64,000 bases of DNA from Solirubrobacter sp963792915 (GTDB lineage: Bacteria; Actinomycetota; Thermoleophilia; Solirubrobacterales; Solirubrobacteraceae): NCBI GenBank assembly GCA_963792915.1, contig CAWBYD010000003.1, positions 1,240,001 through 1,304,000 on the forward strand, read 5' to 3'. Shown here piece by piece: positions 49,120-57,293 of the stretch. Position numbers and translations under genes: made by a program. The notes under the pieces are model-generated. The model was not told the origin of the DNA. It saw only the letters and a program-made list of their open reading frames with translations, and ran no database searches. Every line of letters begins with the position of its first letter. Position 1 is the first letter of the stretch.

Positions 49120-49410
49120 TCAGCTCGCGGGGATGGGGTCCGGCCGCACGATCACAGTGTCGGCCAGAAGCGTGATCTCGTCCGCCGGCATGCCGGTGCG
49201 CTCGGCCTGCTCGCGCACCTTCTCGGCACTCGTGCCCTCGTAGATGCACACGGTGCCAAGCTTCCCGGACTCCTCCTGGACGACGTAGCTGCGGATCCAG
49301 CGGACGTCGTCCGCCATCTCCTCACCCACTTCGCTGGAACGGGCAGCAGTCTGCTGCAGTGCTTCCGGGGAGTCCCAGAAATCTCGGCGTCGGATCGCGT
49401 AGAGGTTCAT
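49120..49410 (-). CDS. DUF4242/SCO4226-like small protein
   Basis: A 96-residue soluble protein: M-N-L-Y-A-I-R-R at the start, V-R-W-I-R-S-Y-V-V-Q-E-E-S-G-K-L-G-T-V-C-I-Y-E in the middle, and I-T-L-L-A-D-T-V-I-V-R-P-D at the end match DUF4242, a ferredoxin-like dimer one member of which (SCO4226) binds nickel. Start ATG 49410. A copy of the 29-base promoter-like element ends 31 bases before the start, embedded in the last codons of the upstream gene. Confidence 0.8.
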   Translation of the reverse strand: MNLYAIRRRDFWDSPEALQQTAARSSEVGEEMADDVRWIRSYVVQEESGKLGTVCIYEGTSAEKVREQAERTGMPADEITLLADTVIVRPDPIPAS

Positions 49411-49428
49411 GCCATCACTGTCCGCGAT

Positions 49429-50982
49429 CTAGGGGGTCGCCGCAATCGGTGAGGGACCCTGAACTTTTGTACTGTCGGGCAGCGGCGTCCGGATCACCTG
49501 ATCGCCCGCCACGGTGAGCAGGTTGGCACCGTCGGCGAGCACGATCGGCGCGCTCGGCGGGCTCACCGTCATGTAGTCGCCCAGCGGCGCCGCACGGTCG
49601 GCGCGCACGATCCGCACGGCGTGGTCGTCGGGCAGCACGACGACCGCCGCGCCGGCGAACGTGTGCGCGAATGTCGCGGGCGGGAGCACGTGCGTGCCCA
49701 GCAGGGCCGGCGCGGCGGGATCGCGCACGTCGTAGAGCTCGAGCGTGTCGCCGCGCGGCGGCGTGACCAGCAGCAGGCCGTCCCCCAGCGGCGTGGTCGA
49801 GCCGTTGTGGTCGGCGCCGGCCAGCGGCGCGTGGCCGAGCGCCCGCGGCGCCGCGCCGGTGCCCGCGTCGACGATTCCGAGCGTCGAGTCGTGACGGCCG
49901 CGGCCGATCACGTACACCATGTCGCCGTCGAAGCTCTGGGAGAAGAGCTCGTTGCGCCCGCCGACGCCGGCCGCGACGGTCCCGAGCTCGGTGAGCCCGT
50001 TCACGGCGACGTTGGTCACGAACATGTCGTGCGCGCCGGCGGTGACGACGTGCAGCACGCCGGCGTGCTCGGACAGCCCCGCATAGTCGCCGTGCAGGGC
50101 GAAGCTCCCCGCGTAGCGCCCGTCGCTCGCGAAGCGGTGCACGACGCGATGGTTCGCGTCGGGCAGGTACGTCGCGTCGGGCGAGAAGACGCTGCCGTCG
50201 AACGCCACGGCACCGAGGTAGCCCACGCGGCCGGCGCGGGCCAGGCCGCCGTGCGCCTCGTCGATCGTCAGCAGGATCGTGAGCGTCGAGCCCTCGGGCG
50301 TCGAGGGGTGAAGGATGCGCGTGCACGGCGCCAGCAGCGCGTGCTTGACGGTGCCCGTGCGGCGGTCGGTGAAGACGACGTCGGGCAGCAGCCGGCGCAC
50401 GCCCCGGCGCTGGTTGCGGGCGCCGAACACGTTGTGCTGCAGGACGACGCGCACGACGCTGCCGTCGCGCTCGATGCCGATCGTGCCGGCGTTGACGGTC
50501 AGCGTCCGCAGCACGTGCGGCGCGGCGGGATCGCTGACGTCGATCTCGCTCAGCACCTGCGCGTTGGTGTCGATCGTGACGGCGTTGCCGGTGTCGGCGA
50601 GGACGAGGGCGCGCCCGCCGGTCACGACGACGGCGCCGTCACGCCGCAGGCCCGGCACGTGGACGCGGCCGAGCGTGCGCGGAGGGTCCTGCGAGAGGTC
50701 GGCGGTCCGCAGGTCCTCGCCGTCGAGCGAGTACAGCGTGTGCCCGTCGATCGCGGCGCGGCCCGTGTTGCCGCGGTAGGTCGTGAGAAAATGCGCGACC
50801 TGGGAAGCGTTGGCCACGTGCTTGGCGTGGCGGACGGAGTCGATCAGCGCGGCGCAGGAACGGAACGGCTGCAGCCGCGGCGTGGCCGCCTGCGCCGGCG
50901 CCGCGATCGCGAGGGCGATCGCGGCGGCCGGCACGGCGAGGAGCAGTCTCACTACGTGGGCGTGTCCGCAAGTACGGCGCAT
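49429..50982 (-). CDS. secreted beta-propeller protein
   Basis: A 517-residue exported protein from ATG 50982: signal peptide about 1-32, then S-C-A-A-L-I-D-S-V-R-H, a long single propeller domain with strands such as L-Y-S-L-D-G-E-D-L-R-T-A-D, G-R-A-L-V-L-A-D-T-G-N, V-Y-V-I-G-R-G and L-L-L-V-T-P-P-R-G-D-T-L-E-L-Y-D-V-R-D-P. It resembles the bacterial C-terminal beta-propeller family. The frame is open to 51117 but those extra residues are low-complexity. Its last 14 codons contain the promoter element of the DUF4242 gene. Function unknown. Confidence 0.8.
   Translation of the reverse strand: MRRTCGHAHVVRLLLAVPAAAIALAIAAPAQAATPRLQPFRSCAALIDSVRHAKHVANASQVAHFLTTYRGNTGRAAIDGHTLYSLDGEDLRTADLSQDPPRTLGRVHVPGLRRDGAVVVTGGRALVLADTGNAVTIDTNAQVLSEIDVSDPAAPHVLRTLTVNAGTIGIERDGSVVRVVLQHNVFGARNQRRGVRRLLPDVVFTDRRTGTVKHALLAPCTRILHPSTPEGSTLTILLTIDEAHGGLARAGRVGYLGAVAFDGSVFSPDATYLPDANHRVVHRFASDGRYAGSFALHGDYAGLSEHAGVLHVVTAGAHDMFVTNVAVNGLTELGTVAAGVGGRNELFSQSFDGDMVYVIGRGRHDSTLGIVDAGTGAAPRALGHAPLAGADHNGSTTPLGDGLLLVTPPRGDTLELYDVRDPAAPALLGTHVLPPATFAHTFAGAAVVVLPDDHAVRIVRADRAAPLGDYMTVSPPSAPIVLADGANLLTVAGDQVIRTPLPDSTKVQGPSPIAATP
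49442..49470 (-). promoter_or_regulatory. copy a of the 29-base promoter-like element
   Basis: Minus strand: ACAAAA, three bases, CAGGGTC, seven bases, GATTGC; 31 bases from the ATG at 49410. Confidence 0.6.
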
Positions 50983-51116
50983 AATCCGGCGAATGCACGG
51001 GTCGTCGCTGCCTGCGGCGGACGCCGCTCGCATACCGGTGGTACGTGTGCGGCGGCCGCCGCCCGGCAGCGGCGGGCCGGGCCCGCCGGAATGCGTCGTA
51101 CTGACGGACACGCCCA

Positions 51117-51575
51117 CTAGGAGTTGGCGAACTTGTAGCCGTGCGCCATCAGCTCGTTCTGCGCCTTCTGGATCTCAGCCGCGCCCGGGCTGGTGTCGAT
51201 CTGCTGCAGGGTCTTGAGCATGGTCGCGGTGTCGTTCTTGCGAGCGGCGCCGGCCGCGTCACGGAACGTGCCGGCGATCTTGTGCAGGCCGTCGACGATC
51301 TCGCCGTGGGCGTGCTTGGCGTCCGGCGGCGGGGAGATCTTCTGAAAGTCCGTCGCCGCCGAGTCCATCGCCTTGCTGCCGGCGTCGAGCCGCGTCGCGA
51401 TCTCGGCGCCCGATGCCGACGAGTTCAGGCTCGGCCCCAGCGAGGAGACCGACTTCTGCAGCGAGGCCTCGGCTTTGTTGATGCTCTTCACGTAGTCGTT
51501 CTTGCTCGTGTAGGAAGAGCCGCCGCACGCGGCCGCCACGAGGGCGGCCGCGGCCAGGATGGGGAGAACGCGCAT
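51117..51575 (-). CDS. small helical lipoprotein
   Basis: A 152-residue exported lipoprotein: L-V-A-A-A-C lipobox with C at about 17, then mostly alpha-helical sequence (D-Y-V-K-S-I-N-K-A-E-A-S-L-Q-K-S and A-G-A-A-R-K-N-D-T-A-T-M-L-K-T-L). Its ATG is immediately next to the stop of the large RTX gene, without spacing, so both are on one mRNA. Function unknown; perhaps a partner for secretion or surface retention of the RTX protein. Confidence 0.8.
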   Translation of the reverse strand: MRVLPILAAAALVAAACGGSSYTSKNDYVKSINKAEASLQKSVSSLGPSLNSSASGAEIATRLDAGSKAMDSAATDFQKISPPPDAKHAHGEIVDGLHKIAGTFRDAAGAARKNDTATMLKTLQQIDTSPGAAEIQKAQNELMAHGYKFANS

Positions 51576-53426
51576 TTACTGGTCCACTCCGAGGTCGACG
51601 AGCGGGTTGATCAGGTCGGTCACGCCGGGCTCGACCGTGACCGCGTCCTTGCCGCCGAGCGTGTTCACGCGCAGCGTGTCGTTGAGGCTCTCGCTGCCGT
51701 CGATGCGCAGCTGGGCCGGGAGGCCGTCGGTCACGACGGTGTTGCCGTCGCGGCTGACGTCGAGCGTCTCGCGGCGGTTGCTGCCGTTCTCGATCACGGT
51801 GTCGGCCGCGCCGTCGCCGGTGCCGTCGAACGCCGCGAGGTTGACGTCGGCGGTGCGGATGCCCGTGCCGGTGAGGTCGTTGACCGTGACGGTGTCCGCG
51901 GAGCCGAGCGTGCGGACGTTGACGGCCTCGATCGTGTCGAAGTCCATCGTGATGGCGGCCACGTCGCGCACCAGGCGCGAGCGCGAGCCGTTGGCGGAGA
52001 GGTCGATCTTCTCGGCCGCGTTGGAGCCGTTGAAGTCCAGCGCGTCCGAGCCGCTCTGGCCGTCGACGCTGTCGCTGCCGTCGCCCGGATCCCACTGGAA
52101 GTGGTCGTCGCCGTTGCCGAGCTTGGCGGTGTCGTTGCCGCGGTTGCCGTCGACGTGGTCGTCGCCGTTGCCGCCGTTGAGCGTGTCGTCGCCGTCGCCG
52201 CCGCCGATCGTGTCGTCGCCGTCGCCGCCGCCGATCGTCAGGTCCGTCAGCGTGGCGATGCCGTTCTGGCCTTCGATCGTGTCGTCGCCACCGAGGCCCT
52301 CGACGTCGAGGTTCTCGACCGCGGTGGTGTCCAGCCCGGCCGCGCCGGGCGCGAACGTGCGCACGAAGGTGCCGTTGTTGGCGATCCCGATCGTGTCGGC
52401 GTAGTCGCTGCCGTTGTAGCGAGCGGTGTCGCTGTCGGCGCCGCCGTCGAAGCCGACGACGGGGCCGCTGACGCCGACGTCGGTGGTGAGCGTGTCCGCC
52501 CCGCCGAGTGTCGCCGCGGTGATGTGGTCGGTGCCGAGGTCGGCGTTCTCGACCTGCACCTTCGGCCCGAGGCCGGAGATGACGCCCTGGCCGGGCATCG
52601 GGGAGCTGGTGCTGACCTTGTCCGGCCCGTCGGTCCCGTCCACGATCACGTTGTCGGCCGCGCCGTCGGGCGTGCCGTCGAACGAGCCCAGATCCACGTC
52701 GGTGAGGTCGACGTCGGTGTCTGAGAGGTTGCCGACGGTGACGGTGTCAGCACTGCCGAGCGCGCGGAAGTTGATGCGCTCGATCGTCGCGAGGTCCATC
52801 GTGATGTTGGCGACGTCGCGGTGGAAGCGCACGCGGCCGCCATTGGAGCTGATGTCGATCTTCTCGGCCGCGTTGGAGCCGTTGAACTGCATCGTGTCCT
52901 TGCCGCCCTCGCCCTCGAGCGTGTCGCTGCCGTCGCCCGGGTCCCACTGGAAGGTGTCGCTGCCGGTGCCGCCGAACTCCGCGTCGGCGCCGATGTTGCC
53001 GTCGATGAAGTCGTTGCCCGGCCCGCCCTCGAAGGTCTCGTTGCCGTCGCTGCCGATCAGCGTGTCGTCGCCCGACCCGCCGTCGATGGTGATCGCCTTC
53101 TCGGGGAACGAGCCACCGTTGCGCGAGACGGTGACCTGGTCGTCGCCGCCGCCGGCCTCGACGTTGATCGCGTTGAACGCGCTGCGCGGGAAGCTGAAGT
53201 CCGCCGTCCCGTCGGCACCCACGTCGAGCGAGAGCGTGTTGGGATCGCTGAGCGCGATCACCAGGTTGTCGGCGTCCTTGTTGCCGGTCACCTGCAACGT
53301 CTGGCCGCGGAGCTGGGCGTTGTAGGACGCATCCGCCTGACCGACGCTGAGGACGCACACGGCGGCCAGGCTGAGTCCCGCGACGGTGAACGATCTCCTG
53401 CGGAGTCGCTCATTGAAAAGTGACAT
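51576..53426 (-). CDS. large secreted RTX (haemolysin-type calcium-binding) protein
   Basis: A 616-residue exported protein. Signal peptide about 1-33. Two long similar halves: about residues 115-260 and 405-560 both contain a block of G-G-x-G-x-D-x nonapeptides, then D-x-F/H-F-Q-W-D-P-G-D-G-S-D, F-N-G-S-N-A-A-E-K-I-D, R-D-V-A-x-I-T-M-D and L-G-S-A-D-T-V-T-V, evidence of an internal duplication. Strongly acidic throughout, suited to calcium binding. AAAAAAGGA precedes the ATG. It is followed directly by a lipoprotein gene and preceded by copy c of the 29-base element. Confidence 0.88.
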   Translation of the reverse strand: MSLFNERLRRRSFTVAGLSLAAVCVLSVGQADASYNAQLRGQTLQVTGNKDADNLVIALSDPNTLSLDVGADGTADFSFPRSAFNAINVEAGGGDDQVTVSRNGGSFPEKAITIDGGSGDDTLIGSDGNETFEGGPGNDFIDGNIGADAEFGGTGSDTFQWDPGDGSDTLEGEGGKDTMQFNGSNAAEKIDISSNGGRVRFHRDVANITMDLATIERINFRALGSADTVTVGNLSDTDVDLTDVDLGSFDGTPDGAADNVIVDGTDGPDKVSTSSPMPGQGVISGLGPKVQVENADLGTDHITAATLGGADTLTTDVGVSGPVVGFDGGADSDTARYNGSDYADTIGIANNGTFVRTFAPGAAGLDTTAVENLDVEGLGGDDTIEGQNGIATLTDLTIGGGDGDDTIGGGDGDDTLNGGNGDDHVDGNRGNDTAKLGNGDDHFQWDPGDGSDSVDGQSGSDALDFNGSNAAEKIDLSANGSRSRLVRDVAAITMDFDTIEAVNVRTLGSADTVTVNDLTGTGIRTADVNLAAFDGTGDGAADTVIENGSNRRETLDVSRDGNTVVTDGLPAQLRIDGSESLNDTLRVNTLGGKDAVTVEPGVTDLINPLVDLGVDQ

Positions 53427-53487
53427 GCAGATCCTTTTTTGGCATGAATGGGGCGACGCTGACGGTAAGTCAACGCCGCCCGCGCTG

Positions 53488-53516
53488 ACAATCGGGGTGA
53501 GACCCTGGAGTTAGCC
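53488..53516 (-). promoter_or_regulatory. copy c of the 29-base promoter-like element
   Basis: Minus strand: GGCTAA, three bases, CAGGGTC, seven bases, GATTGT. It ends 61 bases before the RTX start, about 30 more than in the other copies. The rest of the 53427-53673 gap has a TTGACT near 53470 but no convincing second promoter. Confidence 0.6.
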
Positions 53517-53673
53517 TGTATCCGCCGATCGATCGTGGATGCCTCGGCGTCGTGGGCTCCGTCCATGGTCGATCGGCCGAGCCACCTTCAGGGTGGACCC
53601 TCAAGGGCTCGGACGATCGGCCAGGGGCGCTGGCCACGGCGGCGAGGCGCCGCGAGAATCGGGGGGTCCAGGC

Positions 53674-55005
53674 TCAGCCCAGGGTCAGGGTGTGCGCGCC
53701 GAGGAAGTCCAGCGCGTCAGCATTTTCGAGCGTCACGTTCACGCGCGTGCGGCCGGCGCGGCGCCCGGCGCGCGTGCGCCGGACGGTGACGAACTGCACG
53801 CCCGGGGACGGGGCGAGGCGCACGCGCGCGGTGGCCAGCAGGGGCGCCCGAGCGGTCGTCGGGCAGTCGTCGAAGCAGATCCTCGAGCCGTGTGCGAACT
53901 CGACGTCGGCCTTGCAGCCGTTGCGGCAGATCAGCCCCAGTGCCCCGCGCCCCGAGCGGCCGGTGCTGACGCTGCGCGAGACCAGCCGCAGCGGGCAGCC
54001 GTCGATGTCGTCGCGCGAGCGCGCCGCGGTCACGTCGACCACGGTCACCTGCGGGTGCCCGTCGCAGGAGACGCTCATGAACGCCGCGCGCGTCCCGTCG
54101 AACGCGAGCGGGTTGCGCGCGAGACCGGCGCCGGGGGCGCCCACGGAGCGCAGCGGCCCGCCCCGCAGGCTCACGAGCTCGAGGTCGGAAGCGTCGTCGA
54201 AGAACAGTTCGTCCCCGGCCGCGTACATCACGGCCGGCAGGCCATGGCGGTTGAGCAGGCGCGGGCTCGCCGCGCCGGGCGCCCACGCATGGATACCGGC
54301 CGCCACGCCGGACGCCTGGTAAGGCGGCCCGGTGATCAGCGTGCCGTCGGCGAGCAGCGCGACCGTCATGCCCTCGCCGACATAGGCGCTCGGGAGGCTG
54401 CGCTGGGCGCCCGTCGAGCGGTCGATCACGCGCACCGCGTCGGGGTTGGCGACCGCTACGTACGGGTCGGCATAGGCGAGGCCGTAGTTGCGGCCGACCT
54501 CGACGCCTCCCAGCGCGGTGACCGTGCCGTCCGGCGCGACCAGCGAGACGCCCGGCGCGCCGCCGCAGCGCGCGCCGGCGAACGCGAACCCGTCGCGGCT
54601 CGCGACCGCTTCGAGCACCGGCGCGTCCTGGGGTGCCGCGGCGGCCGGCGCGCAGTCGAGCAGCGTGCTGACGCTGCCGTCGTACCCGCCGCGCACGACG
54701 CGCTCGACGTGGGTCGAGCGCAGCGTGAGCAGGTAGCCGCGGTCATTGGCGGCAAGCGTGACGCTGACGTCGTCCTTGGGCCCGGGGAGCGTCGCGACGA
54801 CGCCCGGCGGCTCGCCCGGCGCCGAGCGGCGGACGACGATCGAGCCGTCGGGACGGTGCTCGGCCCAGAGCGCGTGGCCCTGCGCGTAGGTGACGGCGTC
54901 GATCAGCTCCGGCAGCCCGATCGCGGCCGGCGCGGCCGCGGCCGTGGCCGGTAGCGCGCCGCTCACGAGCAGCGCGGCGGCGAGCAGTGCGTACCGCAGC
55001 CTCAT
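53674..55005 (-). CDS. secreted propeller-like protein with basic tail
   Basis: A 443-residue exported protein. Signal peptide about 1-25. The body has propeller-like strands (G-Y-L-L-T-L-R-S-T, Y-G-L-A-Y-A-D-P-Y-V-A-V-A-N, T-L-I-T-G-P-P-Y) and six cysteines, two in C-R-N-G-C and two in C-F-D-D-C, near the C-terminal Ig-like part. Unknown function. Its ATG overlaps the stop of the upstream FG-GAP-like gene by four bases (ATGA), so the two are coupled and share the promoter at 55847-55875. Confidence 0.78.
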   Translation of the reverse strand: MRLRYALLAAALLVSGALPATAAAAPAAIGLPELIDAVTYAQGHALWAEHRPDGSIVVRRSAPGEPPGVVATLPGPKDDVSVTLAANDRGYLLTLRSTHVERVVRGGYDGSVSTLLDCAPAAAAPQDAPVLEAVASRDGFAFAGARCGGAPGVSLVAPDGTVTALGGVEVGRNYGLAYADPYVAVANPDAVRVIDRSTGAQRSLPSAYVGEGMTVALLADGTLITGPPYQASGVAAGIHAWAPGAASPRLLNRHGLPAVMYAAGDELFFDDASDLELVSLRGGPLRSVGAPGAGLARNPLAFDGTRAAFMSVSCDGHPQVTVVDVTAARSRDDIDGCPLRLVSRSVSTGRSGRGALGLICRNGCKADVEFAHGSRICFDDCPTTARAPLLATARVRLAPSPGVQFVTVRRTRAGRRAGRTRVNVTLENADALDFLGAHTLTLG

Positions 55006-55814
55006 CGGTATCCGTAGCGGTGCAGGAGCGTCAGCAGGCGCGTGCGGTAGGCATGGGTCACGACCTTGCGGGCCACCAGCCGGTCCAGCGTGTGCACGCC
55101 CGTCGCGCCGTTTGCCAGCAGGTACTGGTCGGCGACATAGGCCGAGACGTAGGCGCCGGCGTCGGGATCGTGGCGCCGCAGGCTGCGGATGTGCCGCTGC
55201 GCCTCGCTCGCGTTGCGCCGGACCACCGACGGGAACGCCTCCGTGTCGTCGACCAGCACGCCGGACTCGTCCTGATGCTCGTACCTGAACACCGCGGGCG
55301 GCGGGAACGGCGTCCCGTGGCCCGTGAAGCGTTCCTCGAAGCGGATGTCCGAGGCCACGATCTCGGGCACGTCGTCGCCGTCGAGGTCGCGCAGCTCGTA
55401 GCCGCCCGACAGCCAGTTCTCCACCAGCTCGCCGTAGCCGCGGGAGACGTCGTGGTAGTCGTAGATGCCCATCTCGACGCAGCAGTTCTCGCCGCCGGTG
55501 AACGCGGTCACGATGACCTCGTCCTCACCGTCGCCGTCGAGGTCGGCGATCTGCACGTCGTCGGAGCCGCCGCCTGGAAGCACACAGCCGTCGCACAGCA
55601 CGTCGGGGATCGCCTGGTCGAAGGCGACGGCGCCGTTGCGCGTGATCGTCAGCCGGCCGTCGGCGACGCCGAAGTCGCCGTCGCGCCAACTCAGCGTCGC
55701 GGTGAGGGCACCGTGTGTCACGCTCTCAGTGCCGGGGGAATCGTCCGCGCGAGCGGCGGCGGGCAGCAGCGCTGCCGCCGCCAGCATCGCGGCGAGGATC
55801 TTGATCGGTGTCAT
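55002..55814 (-). CDS. secreted FG-GAP/VCBS-like protein
   Basis: A 270-residue exported protein from ATG 55814 (signal peptide about 1-24, ending A-R-A-D). Two calcium-loop motifs, I-A-D-L-D-G-D-G-E-D-E-V-I-V and L-R-D-L-D-G-D-D-V-P-E-I-V, are the integrin-like D-x-D-x-D-G signature; cysteine pairs C-D-G-C and C-C are also present. The C-terminal 80 residues are helical and basic. Probably an extracellular binding protein. The upstream ATG (55850) would run through the promoter element. Confidence 0.8.
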   Translation of the reverse strand: MTPIKILAAMLAAAALLPAAARADDSPGTESVTHGALTATLSWRDGDFGVADGRLTITRNGAVAFDQAIPDVLCDGCVLPGGGSDDVQIADLDGDGEDEVIVTAFTGGENCCVEMGIYDYHDVSRGYGELVENWLSGGYELRDLDGDDVPEIVASDIRFEERFTGHGTPFPPPAVFRYEHQDESGVLVDDTEAFPSVVRRNASEAQRHIRSLRRHDPDAGAYVSAYVADQYLLANGATGVHTLDRLVARKVVTHAYRTRLLTLLHRYGYR

Positions 55815-55846
55815 CCGGCGATTGTCGGGGCGCCAAGATCCACCTG

Positions 55847-55875
55847 ACAATCAGGCTCGGACCCTGGCTTTAGCC
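55847..55875 (-). promoter_or_regulatory. copy d of the 29-base promoter-like element
   Basis: Minus strand: GGCTAA, three bases, CAGGGTC, seven bases, GATTGT; 32 bases from the ATG at 55814. The first hexamer covers the stop codon of the upstream lipoprotein gene. Confidence 0.6.
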
Positions 55876-56499
55876 CAGCGACCAGAGCCCGGTGTCGCCG
55901 TAGCCGGCGTCGCTGACGTACTGGAACGCCTGCGGCTTGCCCGTCTTGGGGACCTCGAACGCGATGCAGACGCTGCGCGACTGGCCGGTCTTGAGCTTGA
56001 CCGACGGATCGTTGCACGGGTTCTTGCCCGAGAGCTGGATCAGCGAGGTCTGCTTGCCGGTCTCGCCGCCGGCCAGCGTGAGCGTACCGTCGGGCCGCGG
56101 GTCGTCGTAGAGCAGCTTGCCGACGTTGGCGATCTTCAGCACGACGCCGATCAGCTTGCGGTTGGCGGCGACGTCATAGCCCTTGAACGGCCCGCGCATG
56201 CTCTGGAGCGTGATGCGGATCTGCGTCTTGGTGTGATCGTTGAGGTCCTTGTCGTTGAGACCGGATCCGGCGAGCGCGAGCTTGTCGCCGAGCTTGCCTT
56301 TGACCGTCACCGGGTCGGGGATCCCGTCGTTGTCGGCGTCGCTGCGCTTCGGGCCTTTGACGGTCTTGGCCGTGGCGGTCGCGGTCGCCTTCGCCGCGGT
56401 TATCGTGGTCGTCGCGGCGGCCGGCTTGTCGGTCGTGGAACCGCAGGCGGCGAGCAGCGCGGCGAGTCCGAGCAGCGGCGGAAGGAGGCGCATGTTCAT
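55870..56499 (-). CDS. lipoprotein with DUF4352-like domain
   Basis: A 209-residue exported lipoprotein. L-L-A-A-C lipobox (C about 19), a Thr/Ala-rich linker, a D-A-D-N-D-G-I-P-D-P calcium-type loop, then a beta-sandwich with V-L-K-I-A-N-V-G-K-L-L-Y and S-V-C-I-A-F-E-V-P-K, typical of the telokin-like DUF4352 family. Two cysteines (N-P-C-N-D and S-V-C-I) probably pair. Start ATG 56499, 31 bases after copy b of the promoter element. Role unknown. Confidence 0.8.
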   Translation of the reverse strand: MNMRLLPPLLGLAALLAACGSTTDKPAAATTTITAAKATATATAKTVKGPKRSDADNDGIPDPVTVKGKLGDKLALAGSGLNDKDLNDHTKTQIRITLQSMRGPFKGYDVAANRKLIGVVLKIANVGKLLYDDPRPDGTLTLAGGETGKQTSLIQLSGKNPCNDPSVKLKTGQSRSVCIAFEVPKTGKPQAFQYVSDAGYGDTGLWSLG

Positions 56500-56530
56500 C
56501 GCGCGAGCTTCGCCCGCGCGGGCGGCCGTG

Positions 56531-56559
56531 TCACTCGGGGATCGACCCTGAACTTTTGC
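56531..56559 (-). promoter_or_regulatory. copy b of the 29-base promoter-like element
   Basis: Minus strand: GCAAAA, three bases, CAGGGTC, seven bases, GAGTGA; 31 bases from the ATG at 56499. It begins at the last base of the gntR stop codon. The -10-like hexamer is the most divergent of the five. Confidence 0.55.
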
Positions 56560-57293
56560 TATTCGGCGGCGGGGGAGCCGCGGCGGTTCACGATCAGCTC
56601 GAACGCGTCGGCGACGTGCCACTCGAGCGAGAGCATCACGGCGCGCCCGCGGGCGTCGTAGTCGATCTGGTCGATGTGCAGCAGCGGCGTACCGCGCTTG
56701 ATCTCCAGCAGCTCGGACAGCCGCGCGTCGGCCAGCGTGGGGATGAGCTCGGCGCTGGCGCGCTGGACGGCGTGCCCCGCCGAGTCCAGCAGCGCGTAGA
56801 GCGAACTGTCCAGCGCGTCCTCGGGCACGCCGTTGAGCAGCGCGGCCGGGATGCGGTCGCGCGAGAAGATCACCGGCCGGCGATCGGCGAAGCGCACGCG
56901 CTGGAGCTCCAGCACCGGCTCGGCGTCGTCGAGGTCCAGCAGCTGGCGCTCGAGCTCGGTCGCGGCGCGCATGGCCTTCGAGATCACCGTCTCGCCCGGC
57001 TCGTGCCCGGCCTCGCGGATCATCGCCGTGTAGGAGACCGTCGTGTCGAGCGCGTGGCGGCTGCGCGGCACCTTGGTGACGTATGTGCCGGAGCCGTGGC
57101 GGCGGGCCAGGTAGCCCTGCTCGAGCAGGCCGAGCACGGCCTCGCGCACGGTCGCGCGGCTGACCGCGAAGCGCTCGGCCAGCTCGTTCTCGTTGGGCAG
57201 CTTCGCGCCGCGCTCGAGCTTGCCGCTGACCAGGTCCTCGAGCAGGCCCTCGCGCACCTGGTCGACGAGCGACGGGCGCCGCGCGGTCGTCAT
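56559..57293 (-). CDS. GntR/HutC-family transcriptional regulator
   Basis: A 244-residue regulator. The winged helix (about 8-72) has L-P-N-E-N-E-L-A-E-R-F-A-V-S-R-A-T-V-R-E-A-V and R-R-H-G-S-G-T-Y-V. The UTRA effector domain (about 90-235) belongs to the HutC subfamily, binding small metabolites such as sugar phosphates. It is the last gene of the polyol-type operon and probably its repressor. The ATG at 57293 overlaps the stop of a tandem-repeat ORF as ATGA; several near-identical ATG contexts lie in the 81-bp repeats upstream. Confidence 0.88.
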   Translation of the reverse strand: MTTARRPSLVDQVREGLLEDLVSGKLERGAKLPNENELAERFAVSRATVREAVLGLLEQGYLARRHGSGTYVTKVPRSRHALDTTVSYTAMIREAGHEPGETVISKAMRAATELERQLLDLDDAEPVLELQRVRFADRRPVIFSRDRIPAALLNGVPEDALDSSLYALLDSAGHAVQRASAELIPTLADARLSELLEIKRGTPLLHIDQIDYDARGRAVMLSLEWHVADAFELIVNRRGSPAAE

